A stretch of 51,600 bases of DNA. Origin: Rhodospirillaceae bacterium (GTDB lineage Bacteria; Pseudomonadota; Alphaproteobacteria; DSM-16000; Inquilinaceae). Within the stretch, counting starts at the first letter, position 1. The number at the start of each line of letters is the position of its first letter. The translations under genes and the position numbers were made by a program. The DNA lies in NCBI GenBank assembly GCA_020638595.1, contig JACKIG010000030.1:1-51600 (forward strand), written 5' to 3'. The notes under the pieces are model-generated. The model was not told the origin of the DNA, ran no database searches, and was given only the letters and a program-made list of their open reading frames with translations. Of this stretch, positions 8,464 to 17,038 are shown piece by piece.

Positions 8464-8868
8464 ATGATCAAGGCCGTCGACGTGCTTGGCGCTTTGGAGC
8501 CCCTGCCCGTCCTGCACGGACGCACGCCCGACACCCCCGCCGCCGCGGCCAGCGCTGCCTTCGCCACGCTGGTGACGTATGAAGCCGGCGGCGTCTTCGC
8601 CGGCCGCTTCGACGGCACCAGTCCGTGGGAACGTCATCCGGGCGGGGACGAGCTGGTGCAGATCCTCCAGGGGGCGGCAAAGGTCACGCTGCTCACCCAG
8701 GACGGGCCAACGGTCCTGGACATGCGTGCGGGCATGTTGACCGTCGTGCCGCGGGACTGCTGGCATCGCTTCGAAGCGCCGATGGGCGTCACCGTCCTGA
8801 CCATGACGCCCCGGCCGACCATCCATTCCCGTGCCGCCGACCCACGGATGGACGCCGCCGCCGGATAG
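8464..8868 (+). CDS. Cupin-domain protein
   Basis: 134 residues forming a single cupin barrel. The first cupin motif is seen around WERHPGGDELVQILQG and the second around GMLTVVPRDCWHRFEAP, giving histidines and a glutamate that could hold a metal. There is no signal peptide, so it is presumably cytoplasmic. An AGGA sequence lies a suitable distance before the ATG. Small cupins have many functions and nothing nearby assigns one. It stands alone between tRNA-Thr and a convergent small gene. Confidence 0.75.
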   Translation: MIKAVDVLGALEPLPVLHGRTPDTPAAAASAAFATLVTYEAGGVFAGRFDGTSPWERHPGGDELVQILQGAAKVTLLTQDGPTVLDMRAGMLTVVPRDCWHRFEAPMGVTVLTMTPRPTIHSRAADPRMDAAAG

Positions 8869-8941
8869 CCGGCGGGCACGCGCCCCCAGGGCGCCGCGTC
8901 ATCGCAATCGCGTGCCGGGCGCCGCCCCGGCGATGGTGGGC

Positions 8942-9160
8942 CTATAGCCGCGCCTGTGCGTCGCGGATGGTCCGCCACAGCTGGTCGGCCGTGATCCCGT
9001 CACTGACCATCACCGCGCGGGTGATGGGATCGGCCATCAGCTCATTCAAATCGGGTGCATCGACATCGACAGGGGCACCGGCGCGAGCCTTCGCCGCAGA
9101 CCCGGTGGTGTGTTTCGGGGAACCGGCTTGGACCCATGGAAACGGCCGTCGTCTTGCCAT
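8942..9160 (-). CDS. Small hypothetical protein
   Basis: 72 residues with a GGGAGGGACGG ribosome-binding sequence directly ahead of the ATG. The N-terminal half is basic and Ala/Pro-rich. The C-terminal half is a helical segment, LMADPITRAVMVSDGITADQ, that looks like a folded conserved unit rather than random translation. No function is recognised. It lies downstream of the FAD oxidoreductase on the same strand after a gap of about 110 bp. Confidence 0.5.
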   Translation of the reverse strand: MARRRPFPWVQAGSPKHTTGSAAKARAGAPVDVDAPDLNELMADPITRAVMVSDGITADQLWRTIRDAQARL

Positions 9161-9272
9161 CCGTCCCTCCCCTCGGCTTGCCGCTGGTCAACGGCTTCCA
9201 CATTATAGAACAGCCGGGGCCGCACATCGATCCATTCGTTCGAGATCTTTCTATTCACCAGTCCGTTCGCCG

Positions 9273-10619
9273 TTACAGCCGGTCTTTCAACGCGTACCAG
9301 GCCAGCGCCGCCCGGATCCACCAGAGCCGCCCGGCCGGCCACGGCACCGCCGGCCCGGCGCCGCGCAACGCGGCCGGCACCAGCGTCGCCTCCGCCCCCG
9401 CGCCGGCCACCAGGCGGGCGAGGATGCGCCCCGTCCATGGCGCCATCGCCATGCCGTTGCCGTGGTAGCCGAGGCCGTAGAACACCGACGGGTCCGCAGC
9501 ACTGCGGCCGATGGCGGGGCTGCGCTTGGGCAGCAGGCAGACAAGGCCGCGCCAGGCGAAGTCGACCGCAATACCCCGCAGGGGCGGAAACAGATCCCCC
9601 AGCCGCCGCCGCATCCAGCGAAGGACCCTGGCCCCGTCCTCGGGCCTGCCGGTGGTATCGCCCCTGGCACCGAACAGCACACGCCCGTCGGCCAGCAGCC
9701 GATAGTAGAAAAGCCGGATGCGGGTGTTTGCCACCGGCGTCTGCGTATGCCAGGGCACGGCGGCCCGTTCGCCATCGTCCAGCGGCCGCGTGACCAGGAT
9801 GTTGGACAGCATGGGCAACGGCCGGCCATCCAGGTCGGCCAGCAGGCCGTCGGGCGTGTAGCCGTTGGTGGCCACGACGACGTGCCGCGCCAGCACCGAC
9901 CCCGTCGGCGTGACCAGGCGATGGCGGCCGTTCTCGCGCCGCCAGTCCACCACCGGGCTGCGGCCGTGCAGGACCGCGCCGTGGCGGGCGGCCGCGTCGG
10001 CCAGCCCCCAGGTCCAGCGCAGCGGATGCACGCCGAAGCCCTTGGGGACATGAAGGGCGCCGAACGCCTCGGTTCCACCGTGGCCGACCTCGCGGAACGC
10101 CTCGGCACTCAACAGCTCGGCCGTCAGCCCGGCATAGCGGGCCAGCCCCTCGCGCTCGCGGGCCAGGTCCGCCATCCGCGCCGGCTTGTGGGCGACTTCG
10201 TACTGGCCGTCGCCCTGGCGCCACAGGTCGATCGCTTCCGCCTGCGCCAGGTCACTCACCAGGTCCATGGCTTCGACCTGCGCGCGCCAGAGGGCACGGG
10301 TCCCGTCCTCCCCGAAACGGGACACGCAGTCGCCGAAGCCCAGTTTGACCGCGCCCAGGCACACGAAGCCGCCGGCGCGGGACGATGCGCCCCACCCGAT
10401 CGGCCCCGCCTCCAGCACATGGGCCCGGATGGCATGATCGCGGGCCAGGTGCAGCGCGCAGGACAGGCCCGTCAGCCCGCCGCCGATCACCGCGACGTCC
10501 GCGGCGACATCGCCGTCGACGGCCTGGGCCTGGGGCCTCGATTCCGGTGCGGTCGCCTCCCAGTAGCTGGGCGTAGGCAGCGACCGATCATGGATCGCGT
10601 CGTCATAGAGTGTGCGCAT
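9273..10619 (-). CDS. FAD-dependent oxidoreductase, DadA/GlpO-like amino-acid oxidase family
   Basis: 448 residues from the ATG at 10617-10619 (MRTLYDDAIHDRSLPTPSYW), chosen because AAGGGGGG precedes it and homologues start similarly; an upstream extension is unlikely. The FAD-binding GGGLTG sits at 46-51. The rest matches the puuB/ordL-type fold, ending with YGLGYHGNGMAMAPWTGRIL, the family C-terminal FAD contact. Such enzymes oxidise secondary or primary amines such as gamma-glutamylputrescine, glycine or sarcosine; the substrate cannot be told. It diverges from an exported-protein gene. Confidence 0.85.
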   Translation of the reverse strand: MRTLYDDAIHDRSLPTPSYWEATAPESRPQAQAVDGDVAADVAVIGGGLTGLSCALHLARDHAIRAHVLEAGPIGWGASSRAGGFVCLGAVKLGFGDCVSRFGEDGTRALWRAQVEAMDLVSDLAQAEAIDLWRQGDGQYEVAHKPARMADLAREREGLARYAGLTAELLSAEAFREVGHGGTEAFGALHVPKGFGVHPLRWTWGLADAAARHGAVLHGRSPVVDWRRENGRHRLVTPTGSVLARHVVVATNGYTPDGLLADLDGRPLPMLSNILVTRPLDDGERAAVPWHTQTPVANTRIRLFYYRLLADGRVLFGARGDTTGRPEDGARVLRWMRRRLGDLFPPLRGIAVDFAWRGLVCLLPKRSPAIGRSAADPSVFYGLGYHGNGMAMAPWTGRILARLVAGAGAEATLVPAALRGAGPAVPWPAGRLWWIRAALAWYALKDRL

Positions 10620-10773
10620 CGTCCCCGGCCCCCCTTGGCGGAACGCCGCCCCAATTGCCGGCGCGCCGTCGGTGATCGCTGTCACTGCGTCTGTCCGCCG
10701 CGCCGGGGCACTGTCCCACCGCCGGTGCCCCAGGGCGCCGGACGGATCATAGCCGCTGCAAGGGGAGGCTTCG

Positions 10774-11343
10774 ATGATCGCGACCCGCCTGATTTCCACC
10801 GCCATCGCGGCCGCCGCCGTCGCGGCTGCCACCATCACCGCCGCCCCGGCCGACGAGCGCCTGACCATCGGCGTCAGCCCGCCCTACCGGATCGGCCCTG
10901 TCCTGCCGGAGATCGGCTTGCAGGAGGTGCCGAACCACCCGCTGCGGCCCTGTGCGGACCCCACGCCGCTGTCGATCGGCTTCAGCAGCGGGACCGCCAG
11001 CATCCCCTATCACGGCACCGTGCCGGCGGTGATCATCACCGGCACCGTCACCAATCTCGGTCCCGGCACCTTCACGCCCAGCGGCGGACAGCAGGAAATC
11101 CAGCTGTGGATCAAGTGGGGCAGTGGCAGCCATTCCCTGCTCGCCACGGCACCGCTGGGCACGCTCGGCGTGAACCAGACCCAGGCGATGACCGGCGCCG
11201 TCTCCACGGCCGACTATGGCGGCCTGTTCGATGTCTACGGCGCGCCGCATATCCGCCTGATGGTCGTCAGCAGCGGCGGCGACTGCCAGACTGGCCTGTC
11301 CAACCAGGCCGCCGGCTACGGCCCGCCACTGTCCAGCATCTGA
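10774..11343 (+). CDS. Exported protein of unknown function
   Basis: 189 residues. The first about 26 form a signal peptide (ISTAIAAAAVAAATITAAPA then DE), so the protein is predicted periplasmic or secreted. The mature part is Gly/Pro/Thr-rich with two cysteines (PLRPCADPTP and GGDCQTGLS) that could form a disulphide, and predicted beta-strands such as VPAVIITGTVTNLGPGTFTP. I do not recognise the family. It diverges from the FAD oxidoreductase and is followed by a small membrane protein. Confidence 0.6.
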   Translation: MIATRLISTAIAAAAVAAATITAAPADERLTIGVSPPYRIGPVLPEIGLQEVPNHPLRPCADPTPLSIGFSSGTASIPYHGTVPAVIITGTVTNLGPGTFTPSGGQQEIQLWIKWGSGSHSLLATAPLGTLGVNQTQAMTGAVSTADYGGLFDVYGAPHIRLMVVSSGGDCQTGLSNQAAGYGPPLSSI

Positions 11344-11421
11344 ACCCACCCGCACCACCCCGCGTCCGGGGGCGGCCGACGAACCCCGCGCCGCCCCCCA
11401 CTGCAAGGAGATCCCCCCGCA

Positions 11422-11814
11422 ATGACCGACATTGCCGCCGCCCCGCACCGCCCGGATCTGGGCTGGCCCCTCAAGGCCTGGCTGGGCTTCGTCCTGCTGG
11501 CCAACCTGTGGGTGGCCTATCGCCTGGGCATGACGATCGACGATCTGGTCAGCCACCATGATCCCCTCTGGCACAGCGGCGACCTGCAATGGGCGCTGCC
11601 GGCCCTGCTGGCCACGACCGTTGTGCAGCTGATCGCGGTCGGGCTGCTGTTCCTCCGCCTGCGGGTCGGCTTCTTCGTGATCATCGGCTGCACGGTGGCG
11701 GCCCTGGCGATCAACCTCGCCATCGGCGTCCCCCTCGGCACCAACGCCATCGGCCTGGTGGGCGCGGCCGTGACCGTCGTGCTGGTCCGCCAGCGCTGGC
11801 ACGTGATGCGATAG
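11422..11814 (+). CDS. Small polytopic membrane protein, unknown function
   Basis: 130 residues with four predicted spans at about 16-37, 57-80, 82-103 and 107-125. Charged loops are short, and HHDPLWHSGD links spans 1 and 2. AAGGAGATC lies just ahead of the ATG. It lies 78 bp after the exported protein and 27 bp before the next gene, so a three-gene unit is possible. No family is recognised. Confidence 0.6.
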   Translation: MTDIAAAPHRPDLGWPLKAWLGFVLLANLWVAYRLGMTIDDLVSHHDPLWHSGDLQWALPALLATTVVQLIAVGLLFLRLRVGFFVIIGCTVAALAINLAIGVPLGTNAIGLVGAAVTVVLVRQRWHVMR

Positions 11815-11841
11815 GCCGCCGCCCGCCGGGGGATCGTCGGC

Positions 11842-12321
11842 ATGGCGCTCGACAGCCTGCTCTATCTCGGACCCGTCGGCACCGCGGCGGCAGGCTGCAC
11901 GGCCACGGTCAAGGCGGCGCTGATGGACGCCCTTGCGCTGCGGGACCTGCCCGACTTTCGCGCCTTCAAGTGTGCGGCGAATGCCGACACCAGGGTGATG
12001 GTCGGGCCGGCCGCAGCCGACGAACCGCCCTGCGTGGAGGCCGGCATCCGCGCCCGGGTCCGGGTCTCCTTCCTCTGCCTCGACAAGAGCCCGGACGGTG
12101 TCCGACGCTGGTGCGAGGGCACGGTAACGGCGACGGTGGCGGCGTTGCAGCGGTTCGATGCCGACGCGCTGCTGATTGCAACCACCGATTGCCCCGTCCT
12201 GCTGCGCCGACGGGGGACGGTGACGCTTCTGAACCATCGGCGGTTCTGGGATCCGTCAGGCAATCCGCGGCTGCTGGCAATCGTCCCGGAACCCTACCGG
12301 ATCGACGGCATTGCGCAGTGA
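11842..12321 (+). CDS. Possible SitI3-like immunity protein
   Basis: 159 residues, cytoplasmic, without signal or spans. The MALD start, the central VRVSFLCLDK and the C-terminal LLRRRGTVTLLN / FWDPSGNPRLLAIVPEPYR recall the SitI3 immunity family as I remember it (VSFRLDK..., LLRRGG...LN...FW...LALVP). The similarity is judged by eye, so it is tentative. SitI3 proteins neutralise Sit exchange toxins in myxobacteria. No toxin is adjacent here, although the genome has a type VI system at 44-51 kb. Alternative: an unrelated hypothetical protein. Confidence 0.45.
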   Translation: MALDSLLYLGPVGTAAAGCTATVKAALMDALALRDLPDFRAFKCAANADTRVMVGPAAADEPPCVEAGIRARVRVSFLCLDKSPDGVRRWCEGTVTATVAALQRFDADALLIATTDCPVLLRRRGTVTLLNHRRFWDPSGNPRLLAIVPEPYRIDGIAQ

Positions 12322-12388
12322 CGCCGCCGCCCCCGTCGCCATCGTAGCGTGACGGGCGACAGCCCTCGGGGTCGGCGTACCCCACGAT

Positions 12389-12418
12389 CTTGCGCACTAT
12401 GCAGACCATGTGCGCAAG
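12389..12418. promoter_or_regulatory. Perfect 9-bp inverted repeat upstream of the large membrane-protein gene
   Basis: Arms cttgcgcac (12389-12397) and gtgcgcaag (12410-12418) are separated by 12 bp. The dyad lies 65-94 bp before the preferred ATG of the next gene (12483). This is an operator-like position; no T-run follows, so it is less likely to be a terminator. The binding factor is unknown. Confidence 0.4.
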
Positions 12419-12482
12419 CGGTAGAGTGGCATCCGTGTTGGATACCAGACGAGCGCGCGGCGCCGCGGAGGCGGGGACGACG

Positions 12483-14411
12483 ATGCCCGGGCACCGGCCT
12501 GCGGCTGCCCATGGACCGACGGCGCGGCGGGCCGGGCGATGGTCGGTATTGGCCGCATCGGTCGCTGCCGCAGCCCTGCTGGCATCGCAGCCGGCACATG
12601 CCCAGACACCTGCCGACGCCGCCTCGGTGACGGTCCAGCTCAGCCGCCTGGACGGCTGGATTGCCGGAACGGCCACGCCCGCCACCGCATGGTGCCTGAC
12701 GGTTGCGCCGGACTGGTTCGTCGACGCCGGACCGCCGACACCGCTGCGCAATCCCGACCAGGTGGCCGGCAAGGTCTTCTGTCTCTACAACCTGCCGGGC
12801 GACGGCAGCGGCGCCGAGAGGCTACTGCGCAGGGACAGCGATGATTTCGGGCTGTTCCTCGTTCCGGTGGACGACCCCTTCGCGGAGAACATACGCCACT
12901 GGCTGGCCGGCCTGCACGCGCTGTCGATCACCCCGCAGGGCGGGGCCGACCTGGAAACGCTGCTGCGCCGCGCGGCCGACGGCACCGACGTGTCCGGCGA
13001 GGTCGCGCTGGAGGGGACGACCCGGCGCGGCACCCCCGTCGACGCCCGCCTCAACAGCTCGCCCATGGTCCTGACCGAAGTCGTGGTGCCGATCGTCGTG
13101 CCCGACGCCTTTGCGTTCCAGCGGGTGGCCCATATCGTGGTGCCGGCGGCGACTTTCTATCAGCGGTTGATCCAGACGCAGGCCGCCCATCGCGATGTGG
13201 TCGCGTCGATCCGAACGCTGTCGGACCAGGTGCGCAGTACCCTGATGGGCGCACTGGCCGTCCGCGACCAGTTGGGGGAACAGGCGGCCGCCGCTGCGGG
13301 GGAGGAGCGCGTGTCGTCCATCCTCGCCGCCCCCCATCCCATCGAAGAGAGCGTTGCCGGCGGCCCGCCGACCAGCGCCCGCGGCCTGCTGGACGAGCTG
13401 GGCGCGCATGTCGGCCAGATCGCCGACGCGCTGGAGGCGATCCGCACCCACGCTGCGGTCCTGGAAGGCCCCGCCGTCGACGCGGCCCCGCAGGGCCGGG
13501 CGCCTTGGGGATGGCTGCTGGTCTTCGCCGCCGGCGGCATCGTCGGGGGTGGGGCCGGCGTCGTCGGCCTGCTGGGCTGGCGTCGGTTCGCCGCCGGCAG
13601 TCGGGCGGCCGCCCGCTGGTACGCGCTGTCGCAACGCCTCGTCCCGCTCGCCCGCCGCCGCGCGGCAGCCCAGGCAGCGGAGGCACGGGCCCTCGCCATC
13701 GCCAACGACCATGTCCCGCCGGAAAGCGACGCCAGGGCCGAAGTCGGAGGGCCGGTCGCCCCGTCCTGGCCCGCAGACGGCGCGCCGGAACCGGCGCCGC
13801 CCGACCCGTATGAAGCGGCGGAGGCGGGCTATTGGACCGCTGAGGAGGATGGGACGGCCCGCGCAGTGCCCGACGCGGCCGCGGACCCCGACGACCCGGG
13901 GCCGGGACATCGCGAGTCCACGGCCATAGATATCGACGGACAGACCGCGCCGGAGCCTGCTGCCGCCCTGCCCCAGACGGCCGGCCAGACAAGCGGACAG
14001 GACGGTCCCGCAGGCGGCGCCGTCGTCCCCGAAGCGCTGACGCGTGACCTTCTGGATTCGGTCGCCCGCATCATCGAGGAGATCGGCAACTACCGGCTGA
14101 AGACGGGCGAGGAGCCTGCGCGGATGTTCGCCGCGCTGGCGGGGATCCTCGGTGAGAAGGGCCAGGCCGCAGCACTGCGCTACGACGCCGAAAGCTACCG
14201 CGCCAATGCGGAAAGCCTGTCGGAGGAAATCCGTCTGACGCAGATGCTGCTGCAGCGGATCGACCGCGGGATCGACGAGGCGGTCCGCCTGCCCGAAGCG
14301 GTCGACCGGTACGTGCTGCCGGAATTCGAACGGCTGAGGCACCGCTGCGACCTGCTGAAGCAGGAGCTGGAGGCCCTGCGCGGCGAAGACCGCATCGCCC
14401 GCCGGGTCTGA
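12483..14411 (+). CDS. Large single-pass membrane protein with periplasmic and coiled-coil cytoplasmic domains
   Basis: 642 residues from the ATG at 12483; the frame is open further upstream to a TTG at 12390, but only the 12483 start puts a signal-like segment (WSVLAASVAAAALLASQPAH then AQ) near the N-terminus. The mature N-terminal half is probably periplasmic, with a helical segment near 200-270. One clear transmembrane span lies at about 341-365 (WLLVFAAGGIVGGGAGVVGL). The C-terminal half has an acidic Pro/Ala-rich linker and then a helical region rich in Glu, Arg and Leu, likely coiled coil. I do not recognise the family. It could link the envelope to a cytoplasmic partner. It is convergent with the GNAT gene, 13 bp apart. 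Confidence 0.6.
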   Translation: MPGHRPAAAHGPTARRAGRWSVLAASVAAAALLASQPAHAQTPADAASVTVQLSRLDGWIAGTATPATAWCLTVAPDWFVDAGPPTPLRNPDQVAGKVFCLYNLPGDGSGAERLLRRDSDDFGLFLVPVDDPFAENIRHWLAGLHALSITPQGGADLETLLRRAADGTDVSGEVALEGTTRRGTPVDARLNSSPMVLTEVVVPIVVPDAFAFQRVAHIVVPAATFYQRLIQTQAAHRDVVASIRTLSDQVRSTLMGALAVRDQLGEQAAAAAGEERVSSILAAPHPIEESVAGGPPTSARGLLDELGAHVGQIADALEAIRTHAAVLEGPAVDAAPQGRAPWGWLLVFAAGGIVGGGAGVVGLLGWRRFAAGSRAAARWYALSQRLVPLARRRAAAQAAEARALAIANDHVPPESDARAEVGGPVAPSWPADGAPEPAPPDPYEAAEAGYWTAEEDGTARAVPDAAADPDDPGPGHRESTAIDIDGQTAPEPAAALPQTAGQTSGQDGPAGGAVVPEALTRDLLDSVARIIEEIGNYRLKTGEEPARMFAALAGILGEKGQAAALRYDAESYRANAESLSEEIRLTQMLLQRIDRGIDEAVRLPEAVDRYVLPEFERLRHRCDLLKQELEALRGEDRIARRV

Positions 14412-14424
14412 CCGGCAGCCGGGA

Positions 14425-15051
14425 TCAGGCCCCGGACGACAGACCACCGCCGCTGGCGCCGCCGACAGCCTTCGTCATCAGCACCCAGTCGCCGGCATAG
14501 GGACAGCCGGGGAAACCGATCAGGGGCCTGCGGCCGGCCACGGCATAGCCCGTGCGCCGGTAGAGCGCCATCGCGCCGTCGTTTTCCCCCGCCACGATGA
14601 TGCTCAGGCGCGGCGCCGCGCTGCTGCGGGCCAGGTCTTCGGCGAGAGCAAGCAAGCTGCTGCCCAGGCCGCGCCCGTGGAAGGCCGGCAGCACCGCCAG
14701 GGCATTGACGTACCAGGATCCCGGAGCCAGCGCCTCCAGCTCGACCAGCGGGCGGATCACCGCCGGCAATGAGGCCAGGTCTCCGGCGTCATAGGGGTCG
14801 GGCTGGCGATAGCCCAGCAGCATGGCGGCCACCGTGCCGTCGACCTCCGCCACATGGGCACGGCGATAGGAAAAGCCGCCCTCCTCCCGCTCGGCGCGCC
14901 GGGCGCCGACATCGAACGGCGTCTCCCCCGCAGCCGCCGCGTCGGCCCAGAGATGGCTGGGCAGCCCTTCGCCGGCGATGTCGATCAGGTGCGCCAACGC
15001 CGCGGCGTCGGACTTGCGGGCGGGGCGCAGGACGGTCGCCGCATCGCTCAT
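14425..15051 (-). CDS. GNAT-family N-acetyltransferase
   Basis: 208 residues from the ATG at 15049-15051. The GNAT core includes GSWYVNALAVLPAFHGRGLG (motif A with the acetyl-CoA loop) and NDGAMALYRRTGYAVAGRR (motif B). The acceptor is unknown. Its start overlaps the stop of the upstream acyltransferase gene by 4 bp, so it is translationally coupled to the waaA-lpxK-acyltransferase operon. That suggests, but does not prove, a role in envelope chemistry. Confidence 0.85.
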   Translation of the reverse strand: MSDAATVLRPARKSDAAALAHLIDIAGEGLPSHLWADAAAAGETPFDVGARRAEREEGGFSYRRAHVAEVDGTVAAMLLGYRQPDPYDAGDLASLPAVIRPLVELEALAPGSWYVNALAVLPAFHGRGLGSSLLALAEDLARSSAAPRLSIIVAGENDGAMALYRRTGYAVAGRRPLIGFPGCPYAGDWVLMTKAVGGASGGGLSSGA

Positions 15052-16046
15052 CGCCCGCCATCCTCCGCCTTGGGCCGCGACTTCTTGCGGCGGCGCGGGC
15101 TGTCGGGCCAGCGGGCATGAATCCACAGCCATTGATCGGGATGCTCGCGGATCCAGCGTTCCAGGATGGCGTGCACGCGGACCATGGTGTCGTAGACGTC
15201 GCGGGTGTCGTCGCCGGTGCGCACGACCTCCACCGCCGGCTCCACGCTCATGCGGAAATGGGCGCCCTTCAGGCGGACGATGCGGCAGGGAAACAGCACC
15301 GCCTTCTGTTTCAGCGCGAACTGGGCGATGGCCGGGCTGGTCATCGCCGGTCGACCGAACAGCGGCACGGCGATGCCGTCGTTCATCTTCTGGTCGATCA
15401 GGATCGCGAGCGTGCCCTTCTGGCGCAACGTCCGCACCACCGCACGGATGCCTTCGGGGCCTTTCGGCACCTCTGCGACCGAATAGCGCCGGCGGATGCG
15501 GCGGATCAGCCGGTCGGCAAAGCGATTGTTCGGCGGCCGGAACACCAGCGACACCGGGAATCCGTGCTCGTATCCGCAGGCCGCCGCGATCTCCCAATTG
15601 CCGAGATGGGCGCTGAAGAAGACGGTCGGCACATGGGCATAGGCTTCCGGCGTGATGCCCTCAGGGGCATCCACCTCGATCCGCGCGAGGTTGCGCCAGA
15701 TCTTCTCGTTGTGCGGATACTCCCCGATGACGCGGCCGAGATTGTCCCACATGCCGGCCAGCACGCGCCGGCGGTCCTGCGGCCCCATCTCGGGGAAGCA
15801 GGCGGCGAGGTTGGCATCGGCGCGCCGCTGGGCGCCGAGATGCGGCCCCACCCGGCGCAGCACCCAGCCCCAGAAGGCCGATGACCAGTCCAGCGGCAGG
15901 TGGCGGAAGACGGCGTAGATGGCGTAGACCAGCGCGCCTTCCGCCGTGTCCTTGACCCAATAGCGCCACCACGACCGCCCGGGCGGCCTGCCGCCCGCGG
16001 CGGCCGACCGAGCGCGGCCCTTGTTGGCGTCGGCAGCCTGCGTCAC
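15048..16046 (-). CDS. Lipid A biosynthesis acyltransferase, LpxL/HtrB family
   Basis: 332 residues. An N-terminal hydrophobic helix anchors it to the inner membrane. The catalytic HX4E motif is present as HLGNWE, with other family blocks including FRPPNNRFADRLI and the C-terminal HPDQWLWIHARWP. These enzymes transfer a secondary acyl chain from acyl-ACP to Kdo-lipid A precursors. The gene overlaps lpxK upstream by 4 bp and the GNAT gene downstream by 4 bp, consistent with a lipid A operon. Confidence 0.9.
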   Translation of the reverse strand: MTQAADANKGRARSAAAGGRPPGRSWWRYWVKDTAEGALVYAIYAVFRHLPLDWSSAFWGWVLRRVGPHLGAQRRADANLAACFPEMGPQDRRRVLAGMWDNLGRVIGEYPHNEKIWRNLARIEVDAPEGITPEAYAHVPTVFFSAHLGNWEIAAACGYEHGFPVSLVFRPPNNRFADRLIRRIRRRYSVAEVPKGPEGIRAVVRTLRQKGTLAILIDQKMNDGIAVPLFGRPAMTSPAIAQFALKQKAVLFPCRIVRLKGAHFRMSVEPAVEVVRTGDDTRDVYDTMVRVHAILERWIREHPDQWLWIHARWPDSPRRRKKSRPKAEDGGR

Positions 16047-17038
16047 CCCGTTCCTCCCTGCGCGCCCCCTGCCAGCGGTCCCAGAAGCCGGTCGATCGCG
16101 CCGTCATCCCGCCATGCCACCCGCACCGCCAGCACCCTGACAAGGGGCTGTACGTCGGCGGGCAGCCGCACGAAGTCCTTCGCCGTCGTCACCAATGCCG
16201 CGCCACCGGCCGCAGCCAGGTCGATCATGCGCATCACCTCGTCGGGTTGATAAACATGATGATCCGGAAAGGCGATACGGGCGTCCAGACGGCAGCCCAG
16301 GCGCAGCAGCATGTCGAAGAACTTCTCCGGCCGGCCGATCCCGGCAAAGGCCAGCAGTTTCTGTCCGCGCCAGCGCTCCGCCTCGCCCTCCACCACCAGG
16401 TCGGCGAACAGCACAGGCCGTGGCCCCTCGCCCAGCAGGCGGCCGATGCCGCTGGTGTCCTCGCCCATCACGACCACGGCATCCGCGCGTGCCAGGCCGC
16501 GGCCGATGGGCTCGCGCAGCGGGCCGGCGGGAATGACGCGGCCGTTGCCAAAGGCCGCCTGGCCGTCGACCACCAGCAGGCTCAGGTCCTTTGCCAGTGT
16601 CGGGTTCTGGAAGCCGTCATCCATGACGATGGCCCCGGCCCCGGCCGCAATGGCCGCCTCGGCCCCGGCGGGACGGTCGCGCGCCACCCAGGTCGGCGCG
16701 TGGGCGGACAGCAGCAGCGGTTCGTCACCGACATCCCGCGCGCCGTGGCGGCCGGGATCGACCAGCACCGGCCCGCGCTCGCGTCCGCGATAGCCGCGGG
16801 TCAGGACATGGGCGTCGACGCCGGCGGCCTGCAAGCGCCGGCAGAGCGCGATGGCGATGGGTGTCTTGCCCGCCCCGCCCGCCACCAGATTGCCGACGCA
16901 GATGACGGGGACCGCGGCCTTGTGCGGGGTCGCCAGCCGGTGGCGGACAAGGCCGCCCAGCTCGAACACGGCGGCGGCGGGATCCAGCAGCATCGCCATC
17001 GCCCCGGCACGCCGGTACCAGAATCCGGGCGCCTTCAT
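16043..17038 (-). CDS. lpxK: Tetraacyldisaccharide 4'-kinase
   Basis: 331 residues from the ATG at 17036-17038 (MKAPGFWYRRAGAMAMLLDP), the usual length. The P-loop appears as GNLVAGGAGKTP. Other LpxK signatures are VLTRGYRGRE, IVMDDGFQNPTL and FPDHHVYQ. LpxK phosphorylates the 4' position of the lipid A disaccharide at the inner membrane. It overlaps the end of waaA and the start of the acyltransferase gene by 4 bp each, forming a tight Kdo-lipid A operon. Confidence 0.95.
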   Translation of the reverse strand: MKAPGFWYRRAGAMAMLLDPAAAVFELGGLVRHRLATPHKAAVPVICVGNLVAGGAGKTPIAIALCRRLQAAGVDAHVLTRGYRGRERGPVLVDPGRHGARDVGDEPLLLSAHAPTWVARDRPAGAEAAIAAGAGAIVMDDGFQNPTLAKDLSLLVVDGQAAFGNGRVIPAGPLREPIGRGLARADAVVVMGEDTSGIGRLLGEGPRPVLFADLVVEGEAERWRGQKLLAFAGIGRPEKFFDMLLRLGCRLDARIAFPDHHVYQPDEVMRMIDLAAAGGAALVTTAKDFVRLPADVQPLVRVLAVRVAWRDDGAIDRLLGPLAGGAQGGTG

